Positions 28,622 through 38,383 are shown, counted from the first letter of the stretch. The stretch: 64,000 nucleotides of DNA from Bacteroidales bacterium (GCA_024401995.1 JAKSJZ010000002.1:1-64000), one strand, 5' to 3'. A program made the numbers and translations. Notes: generated from the letters alone by a model not told the origin.

Positions 28622-30448
28622 CTAAATGAAACGTTTGTTTACAACCCGCTCCTCAAGCCACTTGCGTTCTTCGCGGACCGAGCCGGTAAGGTATTTTTCA
28701 AGTATCAGCGAGGCAATCGGGCAGGCCCAGGTCGCCCCGAACCCGGCATTCTCCACATAGACGGCAACCGCGATTTTCGGATTCTCCCGCGGGGCGAAGC
28801 AGATGAACACCGAATGGTCCGCGCCGTGCGGATTCTGCGCCGTGCCGGTCTTGCCGCAGATGTCAAGCCCCGGGACTGCGGCTACGGAAGCCGTTCCGCC
28901 GGAGCCCGGCCCGCTGTTTACCGCACGCCACATTCCGCCGATTACTTTCTCGAATTGGACCGAGTCCACCTTGGTGTACTTCGGCTCCTTGAATTTCAGG
29001 TCTATTTCAAAGCCATCCGTGTCCTTGATTATGTGGGGGATGAAGTAATGTCCCCTGTTGGCGACCGTGGCGCTCAGATTGGCGATTTGCAGTGGCGTCA
29101 CGCCGATTTCGCCCTGTCCGATGGACAGGGAAATGATGGTCTGGAATCTCCATCCGTTCTTGCCGTAAATCCTGTTGTAGTAGTTGGAAGTGGGGATGTT
29201 GCCCCCCAACTCGAAGGGGAAGTCGCTGCCCAGGCTTCCGCCGAAGCCGAAGCTGGTCACATAGTCTCGCCACGCGTCGAAAGCCTCCTCGCGGCTTTTG
29301 AATGCGGGATTGGATAAAATCTCCCGGAACACGTAGCAGAAGTACCCGTTGCAGGACATCATCACCGCTTCCTCCAGATTCAGTGGTGAACGGTGGGAGT
29401 GGCAGCCGAGTTTCTTGCCGCCGGAGGTATAGACGAACCCGTTGTTGCAGGGATACCTCCTGTCCGGGGTGAGAGTCCCCTCCTGAAGCCCTATCAGGCC
29501 ATTGACAAGCTTGAAGACCGAGCCGGGAGGGTAGGATGCCTGGACCGTCCTGTTGAACATCGGTTTGTTGCGGTCGCGGGATATCTTGTTGTAGTTTTTG
29601 CCGATGTCGGCAAGGTCGCTGACGTCAATCCCCGGGCTGGAGACCATGGCAAGTATCTCCCCTGTTCCCGGCTCGATGGCCACGATCGAACCCAGCTTGC
29701 CGCTCATAAGGTACTGCCCGTATTGCTGCAGGTCGGCATCGATGGTGGTGACCATATCCGTGCCGGGCTCGGCGCTGACGTCCGACTCCCCGTTGTTGTA
29801 TGTCGCCTTTATCTGGTTGCGGGAATTGCGCAGGAAGATATGGTAGCCTTTCTTTCCCTTGAGTTCGGACTCCATCGCGGCCTCGATGCCGGTCTTGCCT
29901 ACCAGATCGCCCGGCTTGTAGTCCTTGTGGGTGTTCAGGAAGACGGGGTCCGCTTCGGATATGTATCCGAGAAGATTGCCTCCTGCGTTTATCGGATACG
30001 ACCGTATCGTGCGCTCCTTTCCGGAAAAACCGGGGAAGCGGTATGCCTGTTCGCTGAAACGCGAATATGTCTCGGTTGACACCTGTTTGAGGAAGGTCAC
30101 GGTCTGGTAACCGATGCGGGTGCGGTAGCGGCGGTAGTAGTCGGTTTTCTCCTTCACGTACTCCGGGGTTATGCCCAGAAGGTCGCAGAGAGTCAGGGTG
30201 TCGAAGGGGGCGAGTTCCCGTGGGGTTACCAGGATGTCATAGCATACCTGATTGTTGACGAGCACCTTGCCGTTGCGGTCCAGAATAAGCCCGCGGGGTG
30301 GAAAGATGTCGTCATAGACCATCGAGTTGTTGAGGGCGTTCTCCTTGTAGCTCCGGTCGATGACCTGGATGTAGAAAATCTTGCCCAGAAGCAGCAAAAC
30401 GGCTACGCCCAGTCCTATCAGGAGTTTGTTCTTGCGGTCTAGTTCCAT
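28622..30448 (-). CDS. mrdA: Penicillin-binding protein 2, elongation transpeptidase
   Basis: This 608-residue class B PBP starts at ATG 30448 (MELDRKNKLLIGLG); longer in-frame openings run into mreD. One N-terminal membrane anchor (residues 8-27) is followed by the dimerisation domain and the transpeptidase with SVFK (Ser310, Lys313), SCN and KTGTAQNP. It cross-links peptidoglycan with RodA during rod elongation. Its start overlaps the mreD stop by 10 bp. Confidence 0.95.
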   Translation of the reverse strand: MELDRKNKLLIGLGVAVLLLLGKIFYIQVIDRSYKENALNNSMVYDDIFPPRGLILDRNGKVLVNNQVCYDILVTPRELAPFDTLTLCDLLGITPEYVKEKTDYYRRYRTRIGYQTVTFLKQVSTETYSRFSEQAYRFPGFSGKERTIRSYPINAGGNLLGYISEADPVFLNTHKDYKPGDLVGKTGIEAAMESELKGKKGYHIFLRNSRNQIKATYNNGESDVSAEPGTDMVTTIDADLQQYGQYLMSGKLGSIVAIEPGTGEILAMVSSPGIDVSDLADIGKNYNKISRDRNKPMFNRTVQASYPPGSVFKLVNGLIGLQEGTLTPDRRYPCNNGFVYTSGGKKLGCHSHRSPLNLEEAVMMSCNGYFCYVFREILSNPAFKSREEAFDAWRDYVTSFGFGGSLGSDFPFELGGNIPTSNYYNRIYGKNGWRFQTIISLSIGQGEIGVTPLQIANLSATVANRGHYFIPHIIKDTDGFEIDLKFKEPKYTKVDSVQFEKVIGGMWRAVNSGPGSGGTASVAAVPGLDICGKTGTAQNPHGADHSVFICFAPRENPKIAVAVYVENAGFGATWACPIASLILEKYLTGSVREERKWLEERVVNKRFI

Positions 30449-30963
30449 TGTCCGCCCTTTTTGTCGGAGGTGAGCATCACGGCGGCGCCGAATGAAAGCA
30501 GGCTGTCCGCCGCCAGGGATATGATGAACCGTAAGCAGTTGAACCATAACGAGCGCATCCCGGCTCCGTCGATGGTGATGTATATGGCCAGAAAGACGGC
30601 GAGTGGTATCAGTACGAACAGGACCGCTCCGGCGAACCCCTTGGAGGTGAAGGCAACCGTCGAGCGGTGCAGGGGAAGGGTGTCACCGAAGAGCAGCGAC
30701 AGCAGGGGGGTGCGCAGCAGGCCCACCACGACAAGCGCGGCCGATGACAGGCCCAGGGCCCCCGTTGTCAGGAAGTCCGCCGCGAATCCCGTCGCGAAGG
30801 CAATCGCCATCCCGAGCGGGGTGTTCACCGACCGGGGCAGGCACATAACCATCACCGGCAGAATCGTGACGAACAGGAACTGCGGCAGGTTGCAAAGCGC
30901 CAGCACAAGGATGTCTGCGGCAAGCAGAATCAGATAATTGATTATGAAGGACTTGTTGTTCAT
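30439..30963 (-). CDS. mreD: Rod-shape-determining protein MreD
   Basis: This 174-residue, strongly hydrophobic protein has about five membrane segments and a conserved-looking FAADFLTTGALGLSS region. Identification rests mainly on size, hydropathy and position between mreC and mrdA. It overlaps mreC by 4 bp (ATGA-type) and mrdA by 10 bp, so it is translated as part of one elongasome operon. Confidence 0.88.
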   Translation of the reverse strand: MNNKSFIINYLILLAADILVLALCNLPQFLFVTILPVMVMCLPRSVNTPLGMAIAFATGFAADFLTTGALGLSSAALVVVGLLRTPLLSLLFGDTLPLHRSTVAFTSKGFAGAVLFVLIPLAVFLAIYITIDGAGMRSLWFNCLRFIISLAADSLLSFGAAVMLTSDKKGGQWN

Positions 30964-31784
30964 TTTTTCGGAACCTCCGCCTGACGTTCGACTTCCTTTA
31001 TCCTGTCGCTGTCCAGATTGCAGAGAATCATCACGTGGCGCAGCGCCTTGAAATCCTGAAACAGTTTGACCGGTACGACCGCCGAGGCGCCGCTTCCCAG
31101 TTTGGGTTCATCGGCTATGCCCAGGGGGATGCCTTCCGGGAACAGGCTGGACAGGCCGCTGGTGCGTACGGTGTCGCCCGGAGATACAAGTCCGGTATGA
31201 GAGAGGCCCTCGACATATGCTCCGTCGCTGTGAATGCCGTCCCAGCGCAAGGTACACGCATAACCCTCGTGCCCGATGCGGGCGCTGACGCCGATGGAGG
31301 TGTTCATAAGGGTCATCCCGTAGGAGAAATGCTTCCCTACGGCCTCCACCACCCCGACAACGCCTTTCGGGCCGACGATACCGCTGTGGAGGGTAACCCC
31401 GTCCTCGTAGCCCCTGTCAAGGACCAGATAATTGTGCTGGTAACTGCGGCTCATCTTCACGATTCTGGCGTGGATGAAATCGAATCCGGTGTAGTGGACT
31501 TCATCGACGCCTAATCTGTGGGCTTCGGCAATCTGATAGCGGAGCAGTTCGCGGGAAAGTTCAAGGTTCCTTTCCGCAAGGTCTTCGTTCTGAATCTTCA
31601 GGGATGCAAAGCTGCGGACGGATTCGCCCACCCGCCAAAGAATGGACGAGGTGCGGTGCGACATCCGCAGGAACCAGATATTCTGCATAGGGGATGTCTT
31701 GGACAAGACAATGAGTGCAATCACCTCCAGCAGGATGAAGACGGCTGCGCTCAGTGCTATGTCCAGAAATCTCCTTTCGCCCAT
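30960..31784 (-). CDS. mreC: Rod-shape-determining protein MreC
   Basis: This 274-residue protein starts at ATG 31784 (a GTG at 31787 is the alternative). One N-terminal membrane segment (9-27) is followed by a coiled coil (about 60-85) and the periplasmic beta domain with NYLVLDRGYEDGV, GPKGVVGVV and SPGDTVRTSG-SSLFPEGIPLG, typical of MreC. It links MreB filaments to periplasmic wall enzymes. The start overlaps the mreB stop (TGATG). Confidence 0.95.
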   Translation of the reverse strand: MGERRFLDIALSAAVFILLEVIALIVLSKTSPMQNIWFLRMSHRTSSILWRVGESVRSFASLKIQNEDLAERNLELSRELLRYQIAEAHRLGVDEVHYTGFDFIHARIVKMSRSYQHNYLVLDRGYEDGVTLHSGIVGPKGVVGVVEAVGKHFSYGMTLMNTSIGVSARIGHEGYACTLRWDGIHSDGAYVEGLSHTGLVSPGDTVRTSGLSSLFPEGIPLGIADEPKLGSGASAVVPVKLFQDFKALRHVMILCNLDSDRIKEVERQAEVPKK

Positions 31785-32806
31785 CACCTCATCAGGAATT
31801 GATAGCGGTCGGAATACTGGAGTGCCTTGCAGGTGCCGCGGCCGACCGCGTGAAGCGGGTCGTCGGACACGTGGAATTTAATGTTTACCTTGTCGGTCAG
31901 TCTTTTGGCCAGGCCCCTGAGAAGGGCGCCGCCGCCGGAAAGGAAGATGCCGTTCTCGACTATGTCCGAATAAAGCTCCGGGGGAGTCTGTTCGAGCACG
32001 TGGAGAATGGAACTCTCGATTTTGGAGATGGATTTGTCCAGGCACCGGGATATCTCCGGATAGAAAATCTCCGCCTCTATGGGGTGTGCGGTCAGGATAT
32101 TCGGCCCGCGGACAACCATCGACTCGGGCTCCTCGTCAAGTTCGTCGAGAACGGAACCTATGGAGATCTTGATCTTCTCGGCCGTTATCTCGCCGACCTT
32201 GATGTTGTGCTGCTGCTTGAGATATTGCTGGATGTCTGCCGTGAACACGTCGCCTCCGACGCGGATGCTGTCCTGAACGACAAGCCCTCCGAGGGAGATG
32301 ACGGCTATCTCGGTCGTACCTCCGCCGATGTCGACCACCATATTGCCGTGGGGGGCCTCGACGTCTATGCCTATGCCGAGCGCGGCCGCCATAGGCTCGA
32401 AAATCAGGAACACGTCCCTGCCGCCGGCGTGCTCGGAGGAGTCGCGAACGGCCCTGATTTCGACTTCGGTACTCCCCGAAGGGATACCGATAACCATCTT
32501 GATGTTGGGCGTGAACAGGAAATTGCGGTGCGACCCGGCTTGTTTTATGAATCCGCGAATCATCATCTCCGCGGCATCGAAGTCGGCGATGACCCCGTCC
32601 CTGAGAGGGCGGATGGTCCTGATGCCGGAATTGCTTTTTTCGTGCATCAGCTTGGCCTGCTGACCGAGGGCGAGGGGCTTGCGGGTATTGTTGTCGATGG
32701 CGATGATGCTCGGTTCGTCAAGGACGATCTTGCCGTTCTGGTAGATGACCGTGTTGGCCGTCCCGAGGTCTATTGCCAGTTCCTGACTGAGAAAATTGAA
32801 TGCCAT
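31784..32806 (-). CDS. mreB: Actin-like cell-shape protein MreB
   Basis: This 340-residue protein starts at ATG 32806 (MAFNFLSQELAIDLG); a longer reading to 33181 would run antisense into ispD and has no homologous look. Actin-fold motifs are present: phosphate 1 DLGTANTVIY, connect 1, phosphate 2 VDIGGGTTEIAVISLGG and adenosine FLSGGGALLRGL. It forms membrane-bound filaments that guide lateral wall synthesis and is the first gene of the elongasome operon. Confidence 0.97.
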   Translation of the reverse strand: MAFNFLSQELAIDLGTANTVIYQNGKIVLDEPSIIAIDNNTRKPLALGQQAKLMHEKSNSGIRTIRPLRDGVIADFDAAEMMIRGFIKQAGSHRNFLFTPNIKMVIGIPSGSTEVEIRAVRDSSEHAGGRDVFLIFEPMAAALGIGIDVEAPHGNMVVDIGGGTTEIAVISLGGLVVQDSIRVGGDVFTADIQQYLKQQHNIKVGEITAEKIKISIGSVLDELDEEPESMVVRGPNILTAHPIEAEIFYPEISRCLDKSISKIESSILHVLEQTPPELYSDIVENGIFLSGGGALLRGLAKRLTDKVNIKFHVSDDPLHAVGRGTCKALQYSDRYQFLMR

Positions 32807-32835
32807 TTCTGTGCGTAGTGATAGTGATATTCGGA

Positions 32836-32853
32836 CAAATTTAACTAAATTTG
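32836..32853. promoter_or_regulatory. Face-to-face -7 elements for mreB (minus) and ispD (plus)
   Basis: The sequence CAAATTTA-AC-TAAATTTG is a perfect 8-2-8 palindrome in which each arm is a TAnnTTTG element pointing outward. The plus copy (32846-32853) ends 13 bp before ispD; the minus copy (32843-32836) ends 29 bp before mreB. Each promoter's upstream part must overlap the other's start region. Confidence 0.6.
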
Positions 32854-32866
32854 TATGGATTAGAAA

Positions 32867-33580
32867 ATGGAAAAAGAAATTTTTGCGGTAATTGTTGCAG
32901 GGGGTTCCGGGACACGTATGGGAACTTCGGTCCCGAAGCAGTTCCTGCCCCTCGGAGGCAGGCCCGTGCTGCAGGTCTCGATAGAGAAGATTCTTCAGGG
33001 CTGCCCTTCCGCGCATATTGTCGTCGTGCTGCCGGCGGAGTCCGTGGGAAAGTGGAAGGAGATGTGCGCGGCGAACAACTTCGACTGCCCCCAGACAATA
33101 GTGGAAGGAGGCTTCACCCGTTACCACTCGGTCAGGAACGCTCTGGCGAAAATACCGGACGGGGCGGTTGTGCTCGTCCACGATGCCGTGCGTCCGATGG
33201 TGAGCGCCGATCTCGTGCGCAGGGTTGCTGCGGCGATGGGTTCGGCCCGTGCCGTCGTGCCGGTTGTCAGGGTGCAGGATACGATAAAGAGACTCGTCCA
33301 GGATGCTGATGGGGGGCTTTGCAGGGCGGAGGAGGCCGGAGCCCGGGAAGGCTGGTCGGTCCTGGACCGCGAAGAACTTTTTGCCGCCCAGACGCCCCAG
33401 GCCTTCCGGTCGGAGGATTTGAAGCGGGCATATTCGGAGGCATATTATTCGCCGAAGCTGACCGATGACGATTCGGTCGCCGCTCAGATAGGGGTGAAGA
33501 CCGCTTATGTCGAGGGAGAGAGGGGCAATTTCAAGATTACCACCCCTTATGACTACGAACTTGCCAAGACGCTGTTCTAG
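32867..33580 (+). CDS. ispD: 2-C-methyl-D-erythritol 4-phosphate cytidylyltransferase
   Basis: This 237-residue enzyme of the MEP isoprenoid pathway transfers CMP to methylerythritol phosphate. The nucleotide motif AVIVAGGSGTRMG and PKQFLPLGGRPVL, the VHDAVRP motif, AQTPQAFR and TDDDSVAAQIG are all conserved. It stands alone on the plus strand, divergent from mreB, and overlaps convergent topA by 4 bp. Confidence 0.97.
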   Translation: MEKEIFAVIVAGGSGTRMGTSVPKQFLPLGGRPVLQVSIEKILQGCPSAHIVVVLPAESVGKWKEMCAANNFDCPQTIVEGGFTRYHSVRNALAKIPDGAVVLVHDAVRPMVSADLVRRVAAAMGSARAVVPVVRVQDTIKRLVQDADGGLCRAEEAGAREGWSVLDREELFAAQTPQAFRSEDLKRAYSEAYYSPKLTDDDSVAAQIGVKTAYVEGERGNFKITTPYDYELAKTLF

Positions 33581-35892
33581 CGCTTGCGCCTGAAGCGCCG
33601 CCTGCCTTTCGAGGTATGGGCGCCGCTTTCGATGATTTTCCTGCAGGCGTCCGCATCGAGTGCCCCGGCGTCAGTGCCGGCAGGTATCTTGTAGTTGTCT
33701 CCGTTGAATTTGATGTAGGGGCCGTACTTGCCGGACAGCACCTCGATCCCGCCGTCGAAGGTGTTTATGACGGTCTTTACGGCCTTCTTCGAAGCAGCGG
33801 CCTCCACAAGCGAACGGCATTCCTCAAGGGTGATTTTCAGCGGATCGGCGCCGCGCGGCAGGGAGACGTTCCTCGCTCCGACTTTCAGGTAAGGGCCGAA
33901 ACGCCCGGCGGCCGCAACGACCTTCTCCCCGTCAAGTTCGCCGACGGTGCGCGGCAGGGCGAACAGTTTGAGGGCGTCTTCCAGGGTGAGCGTCTCTATG
34001 AGCTGGCCCTTCCCCAAAGGGGCGAACGTGCGGTCGTCTCCCCCCCCTTTCTGGACGTAAGGCCCGTATTGCCCGAACTTTGCCACCAGTTTCTTCCCGT
34101 CCGCAGGGTCAACCCCGAGTTCTTTCTCGACGTGGCTGAATTCGCGGCTGGCGATGGCGGCGTCCACTTTGGAATGGAAGGGAGAGTAGAATCCGCCGAT
34201 GACGGACGTCCAGACCTTCCTGCCTTTGGCTATCTCGTCGAAATCCTCCTCCACCTTTGCGGTGAACTCATAATCGAGAACGTCGGGGAAGTTCTCGAGA
34301 AGATAGTCCGTGACCATTATGCCGACGTCGGTCGGGATGAGCTTGTGCTTCTCCGCACCGATGTGCTCCGTCTTCCTTTCCGAGACGACGGCACCTCCGC
34401 TCAGCCGGAGATTCTCCACCTCGACGGGAGTCCCCTCCTTGTCCGCCGTCACCAGATAACCCCTCCCGCTGGTCAGGGTCGCCACTGTAGGCGCATATGT
34501 CGAAGGGCGTCCGATTCCAAGTTCCTCCATCTTCTTCATCAACGTCTGTTCGGAGTAACGGTACGGCGCCTGGGTATATTTGCACGCGGCATCTATCGAA
34601 AGGCATCTGACGGGTGTGCCGGTCTTTGTTTCGGGAAGGATGACGTCCTCGTCCTGCTCCTCCGGAGAGTCATCGTCGCGTCCTTCCATATAGAGCTTCA
34701 GAAAGCCGTCGAACAGTACCTCCGTGGATTTGATGACGAACTTTTCGGCCCGCTTGTCGGAGTCCAGCTTTATCGTGGTGCCGAGCACCTTCGCCTCCGC
34801 CATCTGTGAGGCGACAGCCCTTTTCCAGATGAGGTTATAGAGCTTCTGCTCGTCCGCCGTCCCGGATATGGACGTGTTGGCGACGAAAGTGGGCCTTATG
34901 GCTTCGTGGGCTTCCTGCGCCCCCTTGCTTTTTGTCTTGAAGTTGCGCGGACGGGAATAATCCGGGCCGAAAGCTCCGCAGATGAAGCCTTTCATTGCTC
35001 CCAGGGCCAGTGTCGAAAGGTTGGTGGAGTCGGTACGCATATATGTTATGAGTCCCTTCTCATAGAGGGTCTGTGCCGTGCGCATTGTGCGCGTCGAGGA
35101 GAACCGGAGCTTGCGTGCCGCTTCCTGCAGCATCGTTGAGGTCGTGAACGGCGGTGCCGGCAGCCTGACCCCCTCCTTCTTCTCCACGCTGTCGACCTTG
35201 AACGCGGCGTCGGCGCTCTGTTCCAGGAATGTCCTTGCGGCCTCAATGGAAGGGAAGGTCCTGTCAAGGGTGCCGGAGACCTTCCTGTCGCCGACCTTGA
35301 ACTGTCCGGACACGCTGTAGAACGGTTCGGGGTGGAATGCGGAAATCTCCCTCTCCCTGTCGACCGCGAGCCTGAGGGTGACGGACTGTACGCGGCCGGC
35401 GGACAACCCTTTGCGGATTTTTCTCCACAGGACGGGGGAGAGTTCGAATCCCACCAGCCTGTCGAGTACGCGTCGGGCCTGCTGCGCGTTCACCAGATCC
35501 ATATCCACGGTCCTGGGGTTGTCAAGAGCCTCGCGGACGGCGGCTTCCGTAATCTCGTTATAGGTTATGCGGCGGGTCTTGTCCGGGTCAAGGCGCAGAG
35601 TCTCGGCCAGGTGCCAGGCTATGGCTTCCCCCTCGCGATCCGGATCGGATGCCAGCCATACGGTCTTTGCCGCCCCGGCCAGCTTGCCGAGTTCGGCGAC
35701 AAGGCTTTTCTTGTCTTTTGACACGGTGTATTTCGGAATGAAGCCGTGCTCGATGTCGATGCTCATTCCCTTTTCCTCGAGGTCGCGGATATGGCCTTTC
35801 GAGGAAACGACCTTGTAATTGTCTTTTCCCAGAAATTTCTGGATGAGATCCGCCTTGTGCGGGGACTCCACTATGATGAGATTGTCCGCCAT
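33577..35892 (-). CDS. topA: DNA topoisomerase I
   Basis: This 771-residue type IA topoisomerase relaxes negative supercoils. The Toprim domain is N-terminal (LIIVESPHKADLIQKFLG, SDPDREGEAIAWH), the catalytic Tyr lies in LITYMRTDSTNLS, and GVRLPAPPFTTSTMLQEA and GIGRPSTYAPT follow. In place of zinc fingers it carries three or four short C-terminal repeats (FGQYGPYVQKG, FGPYLKVG, YGPYIKFNG) and a very basic tail (KGRRRFRRKR) likely to bind DNA. This is the usual Bacteroidetes layout. Confidence 0.97.
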   Translation of the reverse strand: MADNLIIVESPHKADLIQKFLGKDNYKVVSSKGHIRDLEEKGMSIDIEHGFIPKYTVSKDKKSLVAELGKLAGAAKTVWLASDPDREGEAIAWHLAETLRLDPDKTRRITYNEITEAAVREALDNPRTVDMDLVNAQQARRVLDRLVGFELSPVLWRKIRKGLSAGRVQSVTLRLAVDREREISAFHPEPFYSVSGQFKVGDRKVSGTLDRTFPSIEAARTFLEQSADAAFKVDSVEKKEGVRLPAPPFTTSTMLQEAARKLRFSSTRTMRTAQTLYEKGLITYMRTDSTNLSTLALGAMKGFICGAFGPDYSRPRNFKTKSKGAQEAHEAIRPTFVANTSISGTADEQKLYNLIWKRAVASQMAEAKVLGTTIKLDSDKRAEKFVIKSTEVLFDGFLKLYMEGRDDDSPEEQDEDVILPETKTGTPVRCLSIDAACKYTQAPYRYSEQTLMKKMEELGIGRPSTYAPTVATLTSGRGYLVTADKEGTPVEVENLRLSGGAVVSERKTEHIGAEKHKLIPTDVGIMVTDYLLENFPDVLDYEFTAKVEEDFDEIAKGRKVWTSVIGGFYSPFHSKVDAAIASREFSHVEKELGVDPADGKKLVAKFGQYGPYVQKGGGDDRTFAPLGKGQLIETLTLEDALKLFALPRTVGELDGEKVVAAAGRFGPYLKVGARNVSLPRGADPLKITLEECRSLVEAAASKKAVKTVINTFDGGIEVLSGKYGPYIKFNGDNYKIPAGTDAGALDADACRKIIESGAHTSKGRRRFRRKR

Positions 35893-35956
35893 AAAGTTTT
35901 TCAGTTTGATTGTGCAAAGAAAAACACAAACTCGGGATTTTTCAAAATTTAATGAC

Positions 35957-35964
35957 TAATTTTG
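35957..35964 (+). promoter_or_regulatory. -7 promoter element (TAATTTTG) of the PBP1A operon
   Basis: This TAnnTTTG match lies 49 bp before the PBP1A start, in the gap divergent from topA. The predicted leader contains the palindrome at 35980-35998. Confidence 0.5.
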
Positions 35965-35979
35965 CGTCGCCGGAAAGCC

Positions 35980-35998
35980 GCCGTGATTTTATCACGGC
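35980..35998. promoter_or_regulatory. Palindrome GCCGTGAT-TTT-ATCACGGC in the PBP1A leader
   Basis: A perfect 8-bp inverted repeat with a 3-bp spacer lies just after the likely transcription start and 15 bp before the start codon. It could be an operator or an RNA hairpin near the ribosome-binding region. It is not a terminator: no T-run follows. Confidence 0.5.
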
Positions 35999-36013
35999 AA
36001 AATTTTCAAGAGA

Positions 36014-38383
36014 ATGAATCCTGAGATACAGAGAAAGGTTACAAAGTGGTTCTGGATTATACTGGGGGCTCCTTTCGCGCTGGTGTTTGCGCTGTTGCTC
36101 CTGGTGTGGGTGTTCGCCCGCATACCGTCATTCGAGGAGTTGGAGCATCCCGACAACAAGCTGGCCACGCAGGTTTTTGCGGAGGACGGGGAAGTGCTGG
36201 CGACCTTCCACATAGAGAACCGTACCTATGTCGCTTACGAGGACCTTTCCCCCTATCTTGTAGGTGCCGCCGTGTCCACGGAGGATTCGAGATTCTACCG
36301 TCATTCGGGCATAGACTTCAAGGGGCTGGCCAGGGTGCTTTTCAAGACACTGCTGATGCGCGACTCGTCGCAGGGTGGCGGCAGCACCATCACCCAGCAG
36401 CTTGCCAAGACGCTCTATCCGCGGCGTGAAGTTACCTGCCGCATTCCCGGCTGGTCGAAGGTCGTTATGGTGTGGACCAAGCTGAAGGAGTGGATCACTG
36501 CGGTGAAGCTGGAGCGCAACTACACGAAGGAGGAGATAGTGGACATGTACCTGAACAGCGTGTTCTTCGGGAGCGGCGCGTTCGGAGTCAAGGCGGCGGC
36601 GGAAACGTTCTTCTCGAAGGACCCCGCCGACCTTACGGTGGAGGAGGCCGCGATGCTTGTGGGTATGGTAAACAAACCCACCCGCTACAATCCGGCCATC
36701 AACCCCGATCACGCCCTGAAGCGCCGCAACTTCGTGCTTTCCAGAATGCAGAAGAACGGTTATCTATCAAAGGACGTCTGTGATTCGGTGAGCGCCCTGC
36801 CCATCACCCTGGTATATCACGTCCTGGATCACAATGCAGGGCACGCGCCATACTTCAGGGACATGCTGCGCCGTGACATGAACGCCACCAGGCCCAGGCG
36901 CTCCTCATACCAGACCCCGGAAGAATTTTCGGCCGATTCGCTCAGGTGGGTGAACGACGACCTTTACGGCTGGCTCAACAAGAACGTCAAGGCGGACGGG
37001 AGCAGATACAACCTGGACAAGGACGGCCTGCGCATATACACGACCGTCAACTACAAGATGCAGAAGTTTGCCGAGGAGTCCGTCGTGGAATATCTCGGGA
37101 GCAACCTTCAGAAGTCTTTCGACAACGAACAGAGGTTCCATAAGAACAATCCCCCGTTTGCAAACGACATAGACAGGGCCACCGTTGACAAGCTGATGAT
37201 GCAGTCACGCAAGTGGAGCGACCGGTACCGCCTCCAGAAGAAGGCGGGGGTCCCGGAGGAGGAGATTCTGGCGCAGTTCTCCAGGCCGGTCAAGATGAGA
37301 CTGTTCTCCTGGGAGGAACCCGGGTATGTGGACAGGGAGATGACGCCGGATGATTCGATACGCTACTACAAGTCGATAGTGCGCTGCGCCTTCATGGCGA
37401 TAGAGCCTATGACCGGTCACGTGAAGGCGTACGTGGGAGGTCCCAATTACCGGTATTTCAAATATGACAACGTGGGGCAGGGCCGCCGTCAGGTAGGTTC
37501 CACAATCAAGCCTTTCCTTTATACCCTGGCAATGCAGGAGGGTATGTCCCCCTGCGACAAGGTTGTCAACGTGCCGCAGACGTTCATCAACTATGACGGT
37601 ACGGACTGGACGCCCAGGAGTACCGACAAGGACGAATGGATCGGACGCACGGTCACGCTCAAGTGGGGCCTTACCAATTCCTCCAACAACATATCCGCTT
37701 ATCTGATGAAGCAGTTCGGGCCGGCGGCGATGGCCCGGATGATGCACAAGATGGGGATCAGCAGCCATCTCGACGAAGTATATTCGCTTTGCGTGGGACC
37801 GGCTGACCTTTCCGTGAAGGAGATGGTGGCGGCATACAACACCTTCCCTTCGAAGGGAGTGTACATAACCCCGCTTTTCGTGACCCGCATCGAGGACAAT
37901 CAGGGGAACCTTCTCACCGAGTTCTCCAACCGCAAGAAGGAGGCCGTATCGGAGCGCACCGCGGCGCTTATGGTCAACCTCATGCAGGGGGTCATCGACC
38001 ACGGAACCGGGCGCAGGTTGCGTTTCCGTTACGGGATGAAGTGCGACATAGCCGGCAAGACCGGTACCACCAACGACAATTCGGACGGCTGGTTCATTGG
38101 CTATACCCCCGCCATTACGGCCGGCGTCTGGGTCGGATTCGAGGACAGACAGGTCCATTTCGAGTCGATGGCATTGGGCCAGGGGGCGAATTCCGCGCTT
38201 CCGATATGGGGTTTGTTCATGCAGAAATGTCTTGCGGACGGGACTGTCGGGGTGAGCGACTCGGACAGGTTTGTGATGCCTTCCGGAGTGACGTTCGATT
38301 TCGACTGCTCCGGCGGAGACATAGAGGAGGAGGAAACGGCGGCCTCTCCGCAATCTGCAGATGAAGACTATTATTTCAATTGA
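36014..38383 (+). CDS. Class A penicillin-binding protein 1A
   Basis: This 789-residue bifunctional peptidoglycan synthase has an N-terminal membrane anchor (about 13-36). The GT51 glycosyltransferase has catalytic Glu90 in TEDSRFYRHSGID and GGSTITQQLAKTLYP. The transpeptidase has STIK (Ser496, Lys499), TNSSNN (SxN) and AGKTGTTNDNSDGW. The C-terminus is acidic (EEEETAAS). It heads a plus-strand operon of envelope genes with a gap of 6 bp to the next gene. Confidence 0.96.
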   Translation: MNPEIQRKVTKWFWIILGAPFALVFALLLLVWVFARIPSFEELEHPDNKLATQVFAEDGEVLATFHIENRTYVAYEDLSPYLVGAAVSTEDSRFYRHSGIDFKGLARVLFKTLLMRDSSQGGGSTITQQLAKTLYPRREVTCRIPGWSKVVMVWTKLKEWITAVKLERNYTKEEIVDMYLNSVFFGSGAFGVKAAAETFFSKDPADLTVEEAAMLVGMVNKPTRYNPAINPDHALKRRNFVLSRMQKNGYLSKDVCDSVSALPITLVYHVLDHNAGHAPYFRDMLRRDMNATRPRRSSYQTPEEFSADSLRWVNDDLYGWLNKNVKADGSRYNLDKDGLRIYTTVNYKMQKFAEESVVEYLGSNLQKSFDNEQRFHKNNPPFANDIDRATVDKLMMQSRKWSDRYRLQKKAGVPEEEILAQFSRPVKMRLFSWEEPGYVDREMTPDDSIRYYKSIVRCAFMAIEPMTGHVKAYVGGPNYRYFKYDNVGQGRRQVGSTIKPFLYTLAMQEGMSPCDKVVNVPQTFINYDGTDWTPRSTDKDEWIGRTVTLKWGLTNSSNNISAYLMKQFGPAAMARMMHKMGISSHLDEVYSLCVGPADLSVKEMVAAYNTFPSKGVYITPLFVTRIEDNQGNLLTEFSNRKKEAVSERTAALMVNLMQGVIDHGTGRRLRFRYGMKCDIAGKTGTTNDNSDGWFIGYTPAITAGVWVGFEDRQVHFESMALGQGANSALPIWGLFMQKCLADGTVGVSDSDRFVMPSGVTFDFDCSGGDIEEEETAASPQSADEDYYFN

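Noticed and set aside
31784..33181. MreB with a 125-residue N-terminal extension
   Set aside because: The extension lies antisense to ispD and across its promoter; ATG 32806 gives the normal MreB N-terminus.
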